This document shows, in pieces, positions 23,009 to 35,532 of a DNA stretch of 64,000 nucleotides. Position numbers and translations under genes: made by a program. The stretch's first letter is position 1. The number at the start of each line of letters is the position of its first letter. Under the pieces are notes generated by a model that was not told the origin of the DNA, did not search any database, and saw only the letters and a list, made by a program, of their open reading frames with translations. The DNA lies in contig JAITYX010000046.1 in NCBI GenBank assembly GCA_021018815.1, forward strand, positions 4,157,501 to 4,221,500. Reading direction: 5' to 3'. The stretch comes from Talinum fruticosum (taxonomy: Eukaryota; Streptophyta; Magnoliopsida; Caryophyllales; Talinaceae).

Positions 23009-25480
23009 TTAATAATCTTCATCATCATCGTCATCAACGTCGTCGAAGAGATAATTGCCCATGTCCTCCCCGATCGATGTCGAAGCTCACCTATCCTCCG
23101 CTGCGTATGAAGAACTATCCCCACGAGTCCCAGTGTTCATTGTGCCTCGTAATAAAGCCCACTATAGGACATCTTATGGAAATCATGCAGCCTGCCATAA
23201 GGACCGAGCGCTTGCAAGGGGATAACGTCAATATCGGTTGCAAATGTGCTAGGCCTAACTTTAGAGGAATTATGACAGTGCGAGATAAACTCGTCCCAGC
23301 TTCACGGGCACTCCGCCCACAAGAACGCCGAGATGCATGCCGCAAGGTACAAGCTCCACCAATGTTGCTGGATGGCATCTAAGGTTGGCTTATAGTATGA
23401 GCACAAGCCCCAGAACCACCAAGGAAACCACCTCCAGGGGAAACCTAGAATGGCGATCCCATAAAAGTAAAAGAGTGATTAGCACACGGACTAAGAACTC
23501 ATGAGTTAGCATTTAACTAACTAGGCTTAACTAAAATTATCGAAATGCGCGACCATAAAAAAATCCTTGATTGTATAAAGGAAAGATTAGAATCGATAGA
23601 TATCGTCCGAGATTGCTCCCAACCATACTGAAATTTCATCATGTTAGAAAAGCATTTTAGCATACAACTAAAAACAAAGAGCATACTCTTACCTCTTTTC
23701 AGTTCCTCAAGAATAGATGCTCTACACATTCCGACTCGGGAGTTCGAAATACCGACAATGCATGGGGACTCTCCAGGCAGAGACACATCAACCTCAAGAC
23801 TAGGAATGTAGATGTCACCCGAAGTGTTTATACCAACATAAGGTCAATTTCCATACTAGAAATGTAATCAAATAGATGAGCAAGCAACTAAAGGTTACCA
23901 TTCGGGTCAAAATCCATCTAAGTACCGAGGATAGGATTGCATCCAAGAAATGTGTGTACGGGTACTTGGTGGTAATTTCTTCCTACTCTTCGAGGGTGAT
24001 CAAACATGGTCCGGAGTGGATCTTAAGATAAAACATGGTCCGAGGTGGATCTTAAGGAACAAAGGGCGGCCATGTGTTGTGACGAATCTGAGGTGTAAAC
24101 CACTCATCAAGGTACCAACAAAAACCGAATGGGTCCTCTAGTAGAACTCGCCTTTTACTCAACTCTCTCACGACCCGAAACCTCAAAGGAAGATGACTTT
24201 GGGACCATGCATGAAAGTTGGCCTGCTCCAACACATGACCCATAAAACAACGAAGTGTGACAAGTTGAGCAAAAGTTGTTAAGCACGACCCATAGTTGGC
24301 GCCGGCTTCACCGCAACCTAGGCCACAGCCCACACCGGACCGTGGGTCAGGGCGGATTTAAGAATTAAAAAATAGTGAAAATCTTAAACCATTATAGCCT
24401 AAAATTTTTATTGGAAAATGACATTCCGTGACCACGTTATTAAGGGCATGCCACATAAATGCAATCCCAAGTGCCTTTTGTTGCACAAGGTGAACCTTTT
24501 TACATGCCATATTTGCTAGGAAAGATGGATGATTCCTTGAACCGAGTGAAAATTAGGAAAAGTACTCATACAACCATGGATAAAAATTTACCACACAAGT
24601 AAATGCTATATTCGTTCAAAACAATATTGAACAACTAAGAGGGATAAGAGCATGCCTCAATGACCCTCCATAAACCGTATAGGGGCTACTTATTCGAGCC
24701 CTTTTTGAAAGTAGTACGCCTAGCCTCAACATGTAAGCCCCTTATCAAGCACGTATATGCCGATAATCCCGGTTAAGATCCTTAATTCTATCTAAGTCCA
24801 CTAAGTGGACTAAATAGTGGACATGTACCTTGGAACCTTGGTCGAAAAGATGGACATGCATAGCATGAGAACAATCACTATGCGGGTTTGTTGGTACGGG
24901 CTATGTTGAGCCCTCAACTCGATATTTTCAAAATCATTAAGAAGAAAGGAATATTTGAAGTAGTTGGCTTGGGGATAGCAAGCAACAATATGACCGAAAA
25001 GCCGACGAAGATAGTCACGGCTCTTATACAAATTTCAGTAATAAACTAGAGGTTCCCTCGAGAAGTCTAGACCAGTAAGAATGACAAAGTCTAAAAGAGT
25101 AATGGTCATCTCCCCAAACAGGAGATGGAAAGTGTTCGTAGTATCCCAAAACCGTTCACTAATGGCCCGAGTGATACCCCATTTTATATGGTCACACATA
25201 TGACTCAAAGTAATGTAAAGGGAACCAAACTCGACATTAGTCAAGACTTGCTCCAACAGGTAGTTACGCTGTCGGAAGGTGGTGAAGAATTTTCGAATAT
25301 CGCCGCTACTACGGATGGTGTCCCTCTCGCAAAGAATGGAAATGCAAAATGTTTTAGTTAAAAAGCCCTACTAGCATATAAAAGAAGGAATTCAACTCAA
25401 GATACTTATCGTAGAAGATATTCTTAGTAAAAGATATGGCTCTCGATCATTGGGGTCCTATTCATGATAAGGACATGACA
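23009..25480 (-). pseudogene. Antisense plant-mobile-domain-like gene in copy E
   Basis: Read on the minus strand, opposite to its host element. Best block (25310-25030): DIRKFFTTFRQRNYLLEQVL, then GITRAISERFWDTTNTFHLL and FGEMTITLLDFVILTGLDFS. The F...T.TFH...GEMTITL.D...LTGL pattern is the signature of the plant mobile domain (PF10536-type). Downstream: YKSRDYLRRLFGHIVACY, later LLEDPFGFCWYLDE..TPQIR near 24140-24060, and an acidic C-terminus DMGNYLFDDVDDDDDEDY ending at stop 23009. Multiple stops and frameshifts; no intact frame. A second diverged copy with the same layout is at 41740-44080. Mobile-domain genes carried by gypsy elements are known; the antisense placement here is read from the LTR orientation. 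Confidence 0.7.
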
Positions 25481-26239
25481 CTTGCTTTAAGAAGAGGTCT
25501 TGAGTTAGACTTTCAGCTCTTGTCCTTTGCTCGGGATGGGTATGCCTCCGGGATATATTTGTGGAAATCTCTAAGAAAACCATGCTAGTTTTCACAAAGG
25601 AACAATGAAGCAAATTTGGCCAACATTTCAAAATTCAAAAGGCAAGACTAAGCCTTAGTTTGATTGGCCGAGAAGACACTACTTGACAGACAACCTACCC
25701 AAAGTCTAGTCGGTGCTTGGTTTCCGAGGCCCGACTAGAGTCGGCTAGGCGGCAGCTTGTAGAAGTAGGCCCGACCCTAACCGGCAACGGGGTCGGCACA
25801 GCGTGGCTGACATCTTTCCAAGCCATGCACGTAAGTGGGCTCATGGGGCCCATTATTGACCTTTTCCCAATTCATTTTTTGCTCTATTTCAACTGAATTA
25901 TTCAGGTAAAAATACTTAACTTTTGTGTATCCGATTATTTACTGACGAGTATGCTAGTACAATAGAATTGTTAAGTCAAGCTTCGGATCAAGAAACGTTC
26001 AAGTTTCGCAAAATTACCGAGCCTCATAACTTTGATCAAGCCAAGCTCGGGACTATTTTAGCAGGATTTTGGAATGCATAAATAGCAATCAAGTCCAGGC
26101 CCACTTTTTCGGGAGTTCGGGTTCGACGGCGAGTGATTCTCAACACCTTGAATAGCAACGCCGTGAAAAATAAGATCAATATCGTTTAGTGCCTACATTG
26201 ACCCTTCATCTTTCGGACTCAATCAAAGTGGGGGCTAAC
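25481..26239 (+). mobile_element. Copy E 3' internal tail and polypurine tract
   Basis: Noncoding. Contains gypsy-family tail words (TCGGATCAAGAAACGTTCAAG, AAGCTCGGG) but without a clear 45-bp array. The polypurine tract AAAGTGGGGGCTAAC at 26225-26239 abuts the LTR. Confidence 0.65.
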
Positions 26240-28101
26240 CGTAGACACTCGAAAAATTGTTATCCTTATCTCTTTTATTTATGTTATTTATTTTTATTGG
26301 CCCGATGATGAAATCCCGATCCTGTTTGTGAACTCGGATCATGATTAGAGTCCGATCGGCATGACGAAGTCGATGAACGACAAAAAACCCATTAGCACCA
26401 CAAAAATCAACTTTTTGCTTGGGCTGGCCCACAAATCCATTTTCTTTTCGTCGAACCAAGCCAGGTTTGAGGTCCCAACCAGGAAACCCAAGCTGGTGTC
26501 GCTTTCAGTGCATTAAATGTAGTATTTTGCTACCAACGGTTAAGTATCGCACACGACTCAAATGTCTATACGACGTCATTCAAATTGGCACCGTATTTTT
26601 AGGCTTAAATTGCAAAAAGCAGCTTTTTGTTCTCGGTGGCCAATCGAGGCAAGCAACTCAAAACGTTTGTACGATGTCGTCTAAGGTCGGTGTCGCATTT
26701 CTCGGCTCCCAGGCGGGATCCTTTGTTTTAAGGGATTTATCTCGGTTTATTTCCTTTATCGCCGCCGACAAATCTGGGCCCGGTTCAGCCAGCTCGACGA
26801 CTCGAAGCAACCTTTTGGGTTATTTTTGTGACCTAAAAACTTCTATAAATAGAGAGCTACCCCCTCATTTTGAGTGCACCATTTTTAGTTATCAAAGATC
26901 CCCAAGCTGAAAATACTTCGTATCACTCTCTCCTACTCTCTACTCTCTCCATTTCATCACACTATCACTCATTTTTCCATTTCTTCAACTTCATAAATAG
27001 CCTTCTTTGTCCGCTATTAGAGCTCGTCACCATGCCGTTACGTTGCCGGACTTTGTTCGTGATCTAAGTTCAACAAGTGGGATAACTTGAGGGCACCAAA
27101 TCTGTTTTCGGGTTCATCTTTAAAGTTTTGTTTATTAATGTCATTTACTACTTTCTATATTGTGGATTAATAATGTAATTGCTTTGAATTCCTCCTCGGC
27201 CGTTGTAACTTTTAATTTCTTTTCACTTTCTTTACTTGCTTTTGTATTTTCCTGTTTATTGCTTTCCGACATGCCTTGTTTGCTTTAATTTTAGTATTGC
27301 ATGTTGTTTTCTTGATTGTTAAACACAATTTTTAAACTCATAATTTTGATTAGTAAAGGTCGTCCATTGACGGGCGGAATGGAGAGCATCCCTCTTCATT
27401 TCGTACCTTCATCTCCGAACATCGGATTCTCCACTTAAGACCGATGGAGTCTCTTTTAAAACCTCTTTCAAGCTTAGTTTTTCCATACTAAGATTGGAAG
27501 ATTACTTCCTTTATTTTCGTTAGTTTTTACTTCCAAAACCGAGTGGTGACTCTTTCATTTTGCTTTTATTTCTTCCCATTTGCTTCTCGGCATTTCCGGT
27601 TGAAAATGGATGAATTTAAGTTGTTTTTGATAGCCGGAGCTATAGGACTCGAGACTAATTTCTCAGTCATGGCCCTATCACGCTACACCAGTTATCGATC
27701 GGCGTTGGCTCGCCAACACCGACTAATAACTCGGGTATAGGTCTCGGTCCAAACTGTTTTTATTTTTGGCCCGAAGCTTTGTGGAAAAATTTTTTTTTTA
27801 GTTTTTTGTTTTTCTAATCTCAAAATAACATCCAGAGATTTCTCTAAAATTAATTTCTAAAATAAATGATTAATAAAAATCGCCAAATAACCTTTTAATA
27901 AACTGTTTAAAATCATATTCTAAAAAATAAACACTCTTACTAAGAGGTACACCCCGCTTTTAAAAGAATTTTCAAAAATCAACTTTAAAAAAGAATCTTA
28001 AAAATAAAATCGGAGAGCCGACGCTTCATGAGGAAACTCCGGTCATGGTCTACATTGACCCTCCTACGGGAAGGTAGGTGCAAGGGTCACCGATTCCTAC
28101 A
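26240..28101 (+). mobile_element. Gypsy-family LTR, copy E 3' LTR (1862 bp)
   Basis: Starts CGTAGACACTCG (first base T to C) and ends CCGATTCCTACA. It is a diverged subfamily of the copy C LTR, with the same order of blocks: TTGGCCCGATGATG, TATA box at 26844, GATAACTTGAGGGCACC, GTCGTCCATTGACGG, AACATCCAGAGATTTC. No primer site follows, so it is a 3' LTR. Confidence 0.8.
26844..26851 (+). promoter_or_regulatory. LTR TATA box, copy E
   Basis: TATAAATA followed by GAGAG, in the same LTR block as 2543 and 10322. Confidence 0.65.
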
Positions 28102-28310
28102 ACAAGTCACCTTTCTTTGAAGCTGTCCATTCCCATCTTCCTTCCCAAACCTTTCTCACTTGCTGTGAGCCTCTGTTTTACCAAGAGATTCCTCGTGGTT
28201 TTCCCTCTCTAAGAACCATCTAACACAAGATCAATCTATTCCTTGGTTCTGTTCTTCCAAACCTACATCCATGATGAATTCCTAGGAAACCCCATACATT
28301 CGGAGATAGG
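28102..28310. other. Unassigned, no gene
   Basis: Between copy E and the chromovirus remnant. No motif recognised. Confidence 0.4.
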
Positions 28311-28950
28311 CTCATGATTTGTTAATCAAGAGAATTAGTTCATCAAAAGGTGTTCTACCTGCCACCCACAGGCTAATGGAAGTGACCAACGGAACTTTAG
28401 GGAGCCTACCTAGAGCTCCGGTGAAGAGAGATGCCAAAGGGTGGGATGAGCTCATGCCCTATGCAATGTTTGGTATTAACGAGGGCCCAAGTAAAGTCCC
28501 GAGTGGTCTCCATTCCCGATTGTTTTTTGTTGTAGTCCTAGTCCCTTTGTAGACATGGTTCCAATCCCTACCCTTACCAAATTCAATTGGAAGTCACAAG
28601 AGAAAGTCAAAGAAATCAAGGAGCGCCATGCCTAAGTCAGGAGAAGAGTTGATAAAGCCATGAACAATCCAAATTGCAGGCCAACAAGCACGGGAAGGAT
28701 GCCTAATTTCAGCCACGGGGACTTGATATTGATCCATCGGAAGAAAAAGAGGTTCCCTGTCATAAGGGAGTTAAAGTTGCTTGCCTAGGTCGGAGGAAGC
28801 TGTTTGAGATCTTGGAGAAACGTGGGCGCAATGCCTGCAAAGTTGACTTCCCAAGGGAGCATGGAGTGTCGGCCACCTTCATTGTGGCTTAGCTGAGTCC
28901 CTCCCATTATGAAAATGTTGAATTGCTAAGTTTGAGGTCATTATTTACAT
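28311..28950 (+). pseudogene. Ty3/gypsy (chromovirus-like) integrase C-terminal end
   Basis: Decayed pol end in three frames. First block: VTNGTLGSLPRAPVKRDAKG, then WDELMPYAMFGINEGPSKVP, matching the integrase core helix and the KGWDELLPHAEFAYN-type segment. Next in another frame: MVPIPTLTKF, EKVKEIKERHA, then GDLILIHRKKKRFPVIRELK, the GDLVWVH.RKERFP..R..KL segment of chromoviruses. Then CRPPSL- and SPSHYENVELLSLRS-like text near 28880-28945. At least six disruptions. No LTRs assigned. Different lineage from the integrase fragment at 3863. Confidence 0.8.
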
Positions 28951-29239
28951 ATGATTAATATATTATCATGTTATTGCATCCCTGAACCTTAGGGGCATGT
29001 ATTTTGTTTATATGGATATTGAGTCATAAATAATTTAACTCATCAATTTAATGTCACATTTGCTTACTTATTATATATAGATGGTTAGTGTTCTTCATAT
29101 TTTTCTATAGTATCCTTTTCGTGCAATAAATAAGTTAGTGTCATCACATCATTATGTCTAAGTATCTTTGACTCGTGCAAAATAGGTATTTTAAAAACTA
29201 AGGGAATCTTTGCAACATATTTTTAACATATCAATTTGT
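28951..29239. other. Unassigned AT-rich DNA
   Basis: Follows the gypsy pol end; may be its 3' untranslated DNA. Nothing recognised. Confidence 0.35.
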
Positions 29240-29450
29240 TATCTACTCCAACCTACTTCAAAATGCTTCCATCTGCTTCAAAATGCATGTTACTCACCAA
29301 TATACTCCAACCTACTCCAATATACTCAAATATATTCTAACCTACTCCAAAATGTTACAACTTGCTCCAATATGATTCAACATGCTCCAAAATGCTCCAG
29401 CATGCTCTAACATGCTTACAAAAGCTACTACTATCCAAATCGCTCCAAAA
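29240..29450 (+). repeat. Degenerate short tandem repeat (CTCCAAnATG...)
   Basis: Many copies of words such as CTCCAACCTA, CTCCAATATG and CTCCAAAATG in tandem, unit about 10-20 bp. The same words recur at 31940-31993, just left of a CACTA-like end. Confidence 0.7.
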
Positions 29451-30426
<976 letters not shown>

Positions 30427-30427
<1 letters not shown>

Positions 30428-31310
30428 AGTTGTGAATAAAGTTCTTTTCTCCCGTGGTTTTCTATATGTTTACAGTTCATTAGAAATTTTGTTCGATTTT
30501 TCAAAGATGTAGCCGAGCCGGAAAAATGATGTTCATGAGCGAAGCAATTAAAAAAAAACAACAATGTACTAATTTTGTAAGAAAATTTATAAATTGAAAG
30601 TCTAAAATTTTGAATTTTAAAAACCTAGGTTTTAACTTTAAATTGAGGTTAAGGTGAGGTGAGAGTCGCCGGTGTGGGCGAGCGAGCGGACACGAGCGAG
30701 ACTCGATGGTGATGGAGCGAGGCAACGACAGCAGAGGCTGAGAGCAGAGAGAGAGACACCAACAAGAGCAGATATTAGAGAGAGGGAGAGAGAGGAACCA
30801 CAAGAGCCGAAAGAGGAACCACCGGAGCGAGCTACGAGAGAGCGAGAGAGGAACTGCGGGAGGAAGAGAGAACCGAGAGCACAAGAGTTAGAGAGACAAA
30901 GAAACAGAGAGAGAAAGAGAGAGCACTAAGAGAGGAGCGAGAGTTGAGGGTCTCACGGGCCAGTCCATCAAGTTTCAAGGGTGTCCATCTTTTTGGGCCA
31001 AATCTCAAGGCGTCCATTTACTTATTATTTCAGCTTTCATAATCCGGATATATGCATTACTTAAATTTATTTTTTTTTGGTCAAGGGTGTCCATGGACAT
31101 CCTTACCCTATTCAGGGCTTTGCCCGTGATTATTTGACACACTCATGATAATATTTTCTTTTTCCTTTGCATTCACATCAAACAATTTTATGTTTATATG
31201 ATATCATCATTTATCCTTAAGTTGATCGAATTGTTTATTTTGCAAGTCTTCCTAGTACAAAAAACAAATATTTTAGATCTCAAATAATCTAAAAAGCTAC
31301 TGAAATTAGA
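30427..31310. other. Purine-rich tract and unassigned DNA
   Basis: 30660-30950 is purine-rich on the plus strand (many GAGAG and GCGAG words), so pyrimidine-rich on the minus strand, like a plant 5' leader in reverse. A similar tract is at 34680-34950. The word AAGGGTGTCCAT occurs at about 30979 and 31083, suggesting a transposon end I could not delimit. No protein recognised; open frames are low in complexity. Confidence 0.4.
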
Positions 31311-31925
31311 GATGGAAAAATCTAACTCGACACGACATTGAAAAGAAATTAGGTGAGTTTGGGCCAGATTTTCGACCCATTTACTTAAATAGGTTGACAC
31401 GTTCAACCAATTTAATTAATTGGGTTAGGTTCAAGTTGAGATTCTCGACATAACAATAACATGTCTAACTCTGTTTATTTTTTAAAAATGAAATATATCT
31501 ATGTAACTTTTAAAAGAGGGAGGGGAAATGAAAATTGAAAATTAAAGGAGTTAGGGCCATTAGGGAAAATTAAGAATGTGAAAGTTGAAGGTTTCTTACA
31601 TATTCTTAGTACATGATGCATGTTTTTAGAGTTATTCAATATCCATAATATTAGCCTTGTGATGATGAACGAGATTCAAAGGCTTTCTTATATTAATAGT
31701 TTTATTCTAGTTGATAATATTGTATAGGCAAATAGATATTTAGGTAGTCCGAACTTGAAGTAAATAGGTAAATAGGTCAACCCATTTAACAAAACAGTAC
31801 AAGTATAGGTGATGATGTTCAACCCGTTTAATAAATGAGTTAAGTTTAGGTTAGCGTTTTTCAATCCGTTTAACCTCGACACGAATACAAAACCTGATCC
31901 GTCCTAACCTATTAGCCGACTTTAA
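31311..31925. repeat. Possible small element with related inverted ends
   Basis: Words of the type CTCGACACGA, GACCCATTTA and AGGTTGACACG near 31325-31410 recur inverted as AACCCATTTAAC, CAACCCGTTTAAT and CCTCGACACGAA near 31775-31890. Such GACACGA/GGGTTGAC-rich ends are common in plant non-autonomous elements. Boundaries and target duplication not found. Confidence 0.3.
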
Positions 31926-31993
31926 TTGAAACCCTCTAAAATTCTCTAAAATGTTCCAACCTATTCCAAAATACTTTTACCAACTCCAATATG

Positions 31994-32200
31994 CACTACG
32001 GATATGACTTTTTACGTACGATTTACAATGGTTAAAATAACAAACTGTCATGAAAAATGGACCGGTGGGATTTTTGTAAATAAGTGACATTGTGTAACAC
32101 ATATGACGATCTGTTCTTTAAAAGAACCGTCGTCATAGGTCACATTTGATGACGGTTCTTCCATTGAACCATCATGAAATGTCTCTCCAAACGTGCTCTT
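31994..32200 (+). mobile_element. CACTA-like transposon 5' end
   Basis: Begins CACTACGGATATGAC after a possible 3-bp target ATG. A subterminal palindrome at 32104-32136 (ATGACGATCTG ... CCGTCGTCAT) and repeated GACGGTTCTT / GAACCATCATG words resemble CACTA subterminal repeats. No matching TAGTG end or transposase was found to the right, so only one terminus is supported. It sits inside the CTCCAATATG-type tandem repeat. Confidence 0.5.
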
Positions 32201-32856
32201 TTAATCGGAGAACAAATACATATTGTTTTCCACACCCACTTGATATGCTCTTTACTCTTGGTCTCATCGCTCTCCACAGTTCACTCCCATTCACTACTAC
32301 TCGGATCTAGATCTACTCGGAGTAATACTTGTCGCCAATAAGTTATCCTCGCCGTTGTACCTCTTGTTGTTGACTGTGTCGTTTCGCTCACTCTTTCCTC
32401 TTGTTTCTCCTCGTTCTTCTAGCTATTTTCTCTTGCTTAGTATTTGCGTCGGTGGTTGTCTTTGTGTTTCGTCGTGAAGCCTCTTACTTACTCTTGCAGT
32501 TGTTTTCCTCGTTCTTATGGTATGGATCTCTATCATTTCTTATTTTTCGCTTTAAGTTGTTTACAAGATTTATATAGTTAAATGTTGAATGTATTTGAGG
32601 TAATTATGTGAATGTTGAGAATGTAGGTAATGTTTGAGATTGTTGAAATGTTGAATCATTTATTGAGAATGTGGGTAACATTTGTTTCGTTTATTAAGTT
32701 GAAAATTCGTGAAATGTTTGAGATTTTGAGAAATGTGTTTAGGAGTTTAGGATTTAATTAATGTAGGCCTAGGGAAATAAAATGATAGTTAAGGATGGTA
32801 AATTGAAATAGTATATCCAAATTCATTTAGGGTTTAGAGCAACAGAAAGATGATTT
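32201..32856. other. Leader-like unassigned DNA after the CACTA-like end
   Basis: 32210-32520 is pyrimidine-rich (CTCTTTCCTCTTG, TCTCCTCGTTC) like a 5' leader. No ORF over 60 codons with a recognisable product follows. Confidence 0.35.
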
Positions 32857-33227
32857 GGATATAGAGTCATCTCCAAAAAATTATCATAAAGATAAATTTG
32901 TATCCAAATTTGTTTATTTTTATAGGTGATGTTGGGGTGAACTCATTTATCTAATTATCGAAATTGCTATCCAAATATGGTTAGAGTTGAGAGAAATAAA
33001 AACATTTATGGTTTAGGGTTTGGAGAAAAAGAAAATTTTGTGGTTTAGGGTTTAAGGATCAAAAGGGAGAAAATATAAAAGTGAAATTATAAAAAATTGA
33101 AAAGATATTTGGATATAAGGATCTCCCCAAATACTTGTCATAAAGATAAATTTGTTATCAAATTTGTTTATTTTGATGAGTTGATGTTAGAGTGGACTAA
33201 TTTATCCAATTATCTAAATTTCCGGTT
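32857..33227 (+). repeat. Two imperfect direct repeats of about 120 bp
   Basis: 32857-32985 and 33108-33227 share ATTTGGATATA, ATCTCC, TCATAAAGATAAATTTG, TTGTTTATTTT, GTTGATGTT (or GTGATGTT) and CTAATTATC-like words in the same order. The direct repeat is immediately left of the large inverted repeat. Confidence 0.7.
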
Positions 33228-33863
33228 TTCTTTTTTGGTTGCAAGTTTGTTTTATTATACATGATCGTAAACTAGAGTACACGATTTTTTGAAGTTTACG
33301 TAATGCAAAAGACAATAATGAATATCAATGAAATGATAAAAAAAATATCAATGAAATGTTGAGTTTATCCATTTAGTTTGCTTTAACTACGCCAAGACAT
33401 AATTAGAAGCGAGTTCCCACAACCCTTGTTGACTTTAACAATGAGGTCGGATTCACTAAGACATAGTCTATCTACGACATGGGTCGGTCCACGAAGAATA
33501 GGAAGAGGGGTAGAGGTTTTATTGGAGAAAAGGTGATGAACAATAGAGAATTATTACTAGTGTTGTGATTATAATGACCTTTTTCTCCAATAAAGCCTTT
33601 ACCCCTCTTTCCTTTCTTCGTGGACTGATCTACGCTATAAATAGACTATATGTCTTGTCTGGTAAACCTGATCTCATTGTTAAAGACAACAAGGATTATG
33701 GGAACTCCGGTGGTTAGTTATGTCTTGGGGTTGGTAAAGCAAATTAATGGGATGACATCAACATTTTATTCATATTAATTGTGCTACGCATTATGTAAAA
33801 CTTCAAAAAAATCATGTCTAGTTTATGATAATGTATAATACATCAAAATTGGAAGCAAAAGGA

Positions 33864-33868
<5 letters not shown>
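33228..33868. repeat. Inverted repeat of about 640 bp (long hairpin)
   Basis: Left arm 33228-33545, right arm about 33580-33868, loop about 35 bp. Left-arm words and their complements on the right include AACAATGAGGTCGGAT / ATCTCATTGTT, GTCCACGAAGAA / TTCTTCGTGGAC, AGAGGGGTAGAGG / CCTTTACCCCTCT, and TTTTATTGGAGAAAA / TTTTTCTCCAATAAA. I estimate 80-85% pairing by eye with small indels. No protein in the arms. The right arm runs straight into a TA microsatellite. Confidence 0.85.

Positions 33869-33905
<37 letters not shown>
33867..33905 (+). repeat. (TA)n microsatellite
   Basis: About 19 TA units at the outer end of the right hairpin arm. Confidence 0.95.
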
Positions 33906-33908
<3 letters not shown>

Positions 33909-34794
33909 AAAAGAGAGAAATTTAAACACATTATAAAAAGTAAGAACTTACATGAGCATTAACTATACAAAGGCCAAATTTACATGAGCACTTCAAACCA
34001 AAACCAAAGTTTCCTCATAAAGCATCTTAAGTTCAATTAAGATACTACATATGCATATATAATCGAAGCTCTGAAATTTCCTCTTCAAATGATAGGAGTT
34101 GAGTAGAATTTGAAACTCATTTAAAAGAAAACTCCAAAGTCGCGAGCTTTAAGGATATACCGAGAGAGAGGTGCTTTACATGCATAAGACTTATCGTCTT
34201 AGAAACTAAATGAAACAACCAGCATTAATTTGAACTTTCTAACGAGTATTGAAGGTCCTTTACATGCATAAGAACAGGATAGGAAACCGACAAGGTTAGT
34301 GGTTCAAATTCACAACTGTGCACAAAGGTTTTATCATTATCGGTGTGTTCTCAAAATCACACTCTACACCACCACCACAACAGACCTATCATCCAAAATT
34401 CATAACGAGTACAGATGAACCGACAACTACAAGTCTCCAACAAAACAATAGAAGCAAGCTTAATTTTAGAAAGCCCAAACAAAACAAAGACGCAACCTCA
34501 ATTTGTAAAGACAAATTTCGAAAGCAATTCACAAACAATAGAAGAGAGCTTGGAGTATTCAAGTCCTCAAGTCGAATTGAGTAAGAAATTGAAAAAGATA
34601 AAGATTACCTAATTTGAACTTGAATTCGCAATTTTGAAAACCTTAATTTTGCCCGAAAGGGAAAGCTTCGACCGATATATAGTGGCTGAGGGAGAGAGAG
34701 CAGGTATGACCGAGAGAGAGGGGCCATGGTTCCGCCGGCGACGAGACGGAGCGACCGCACCTGGAGAGAAAGGCCATGGAACCGCCGATGCGAC

Positions 34795-34825
<31 letters not shown>

Positions 34826-35128
34826 ACAACGAAGCGAGGTGGGCGAATAGGAGACAGGCATGCAGCCGAGGGAGTCCGAAGGCGACCGACTACCGGCGAC
34901 CGGCTGGGTGAACTTCGGTGAGTGACTCGACCGAGAGAGAGAGGAGAGGAAGCAAGGTTTTAGTGAAAATAGGAAATGTCGAGAGTATTGATCGACCCCT
35001 TCCCCTCGGTTTTTCCATTTTTGATTTTTTTAATCATAAAAATTCCTTTTAATTTAAGCCGTTAGATTGATATTGGATGATCGGGATTGAAAGTGCTTAC
35101 CTAAAGGGTGGTGCTTACTTAAACCCTT

Positions 35129-35131
<3 letters not shown>
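33906..35131. other. Unassigned DNA with purine-rich tract
   Basis: No protein recognised. 34680-34950 is purine-rich with a (GA)n run near 34796-34820. The paired GTGCTTTACATGCATAAGA (34172) and CCTTTACATGCATAAGA (34257) form an 85-bp-spaced direct repeat. Open frames here are low-complexity. Confidence 0.45.

Positions 35132-35170
<39 letters not shown>
35132..35170 (+). repeat. (TA)n microsatellite
   Basis: About 19 TA units. Confidence 0.95.
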
Positions 35171-35172
<2 letters not shown>

Positions 35173-35527
35173 TTTTCTCATTTATTTCTATAAACCCATC
35201 ATAGAAAGATTTATTCACTCCAACGATTAGATAAAAAGAGTCTTAATCCTTAGTTCCAATCGTCTTGACTCATCTCGCAAAATGTTAAACACATCTAATG
35301 CTTTGTGGCAATGAGACAATAGGTACTCATACCTATACTTTGAATAGTTATTAAAATGAGAAAAGCTGAACTCTTTGACATTGCATTATCATTTAAGGCA
35401 CCAGTAAATGTCTAAGTAGATCAACTGTAAGTGTTTTGATGTCATAAAAGTCTTACTAAAAGTATTTGTTGATAAAAAAAATGCTAACTAACATGATACA
35501 CACTTAGGTACTTAACCTAAGTGGATC
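35171..35527. other. Unassigned AT-rich DNA, left flank of solo LTR
   Basis: Nothing recognised. By its position it may continue the decayed copia gag element found right of the solo LTR. Confidence 0.35.
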
Positions 35528-35532
35528 AATCT
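35528..35532. repeat. Target site duplication, left (AATCT)
   Basis: Identical to 37257-37261. Confidence 0.9.

Noticed and set aside
4061..28106. ACAAG occurs both just left of 4065 (copy D) and just right of 28101 (copy E), as if a target duplication.
   Set aside because: The two LTRs point in opposite directions, so they cannot be the two ends of one insertion; probably chance.
30501..31017. Open frames on both strands of the purine-rich tract.
   Set aside because: Repetitive Arg/Glu or Ser/Leu composition from GA-rich DNA; no homology recognised.
34605..34921. Overlapping frames rich in Arg, Glu and Ser.
   Set aside because: Same cause: GA-rich tract with (GA)n run, no conserved domain.
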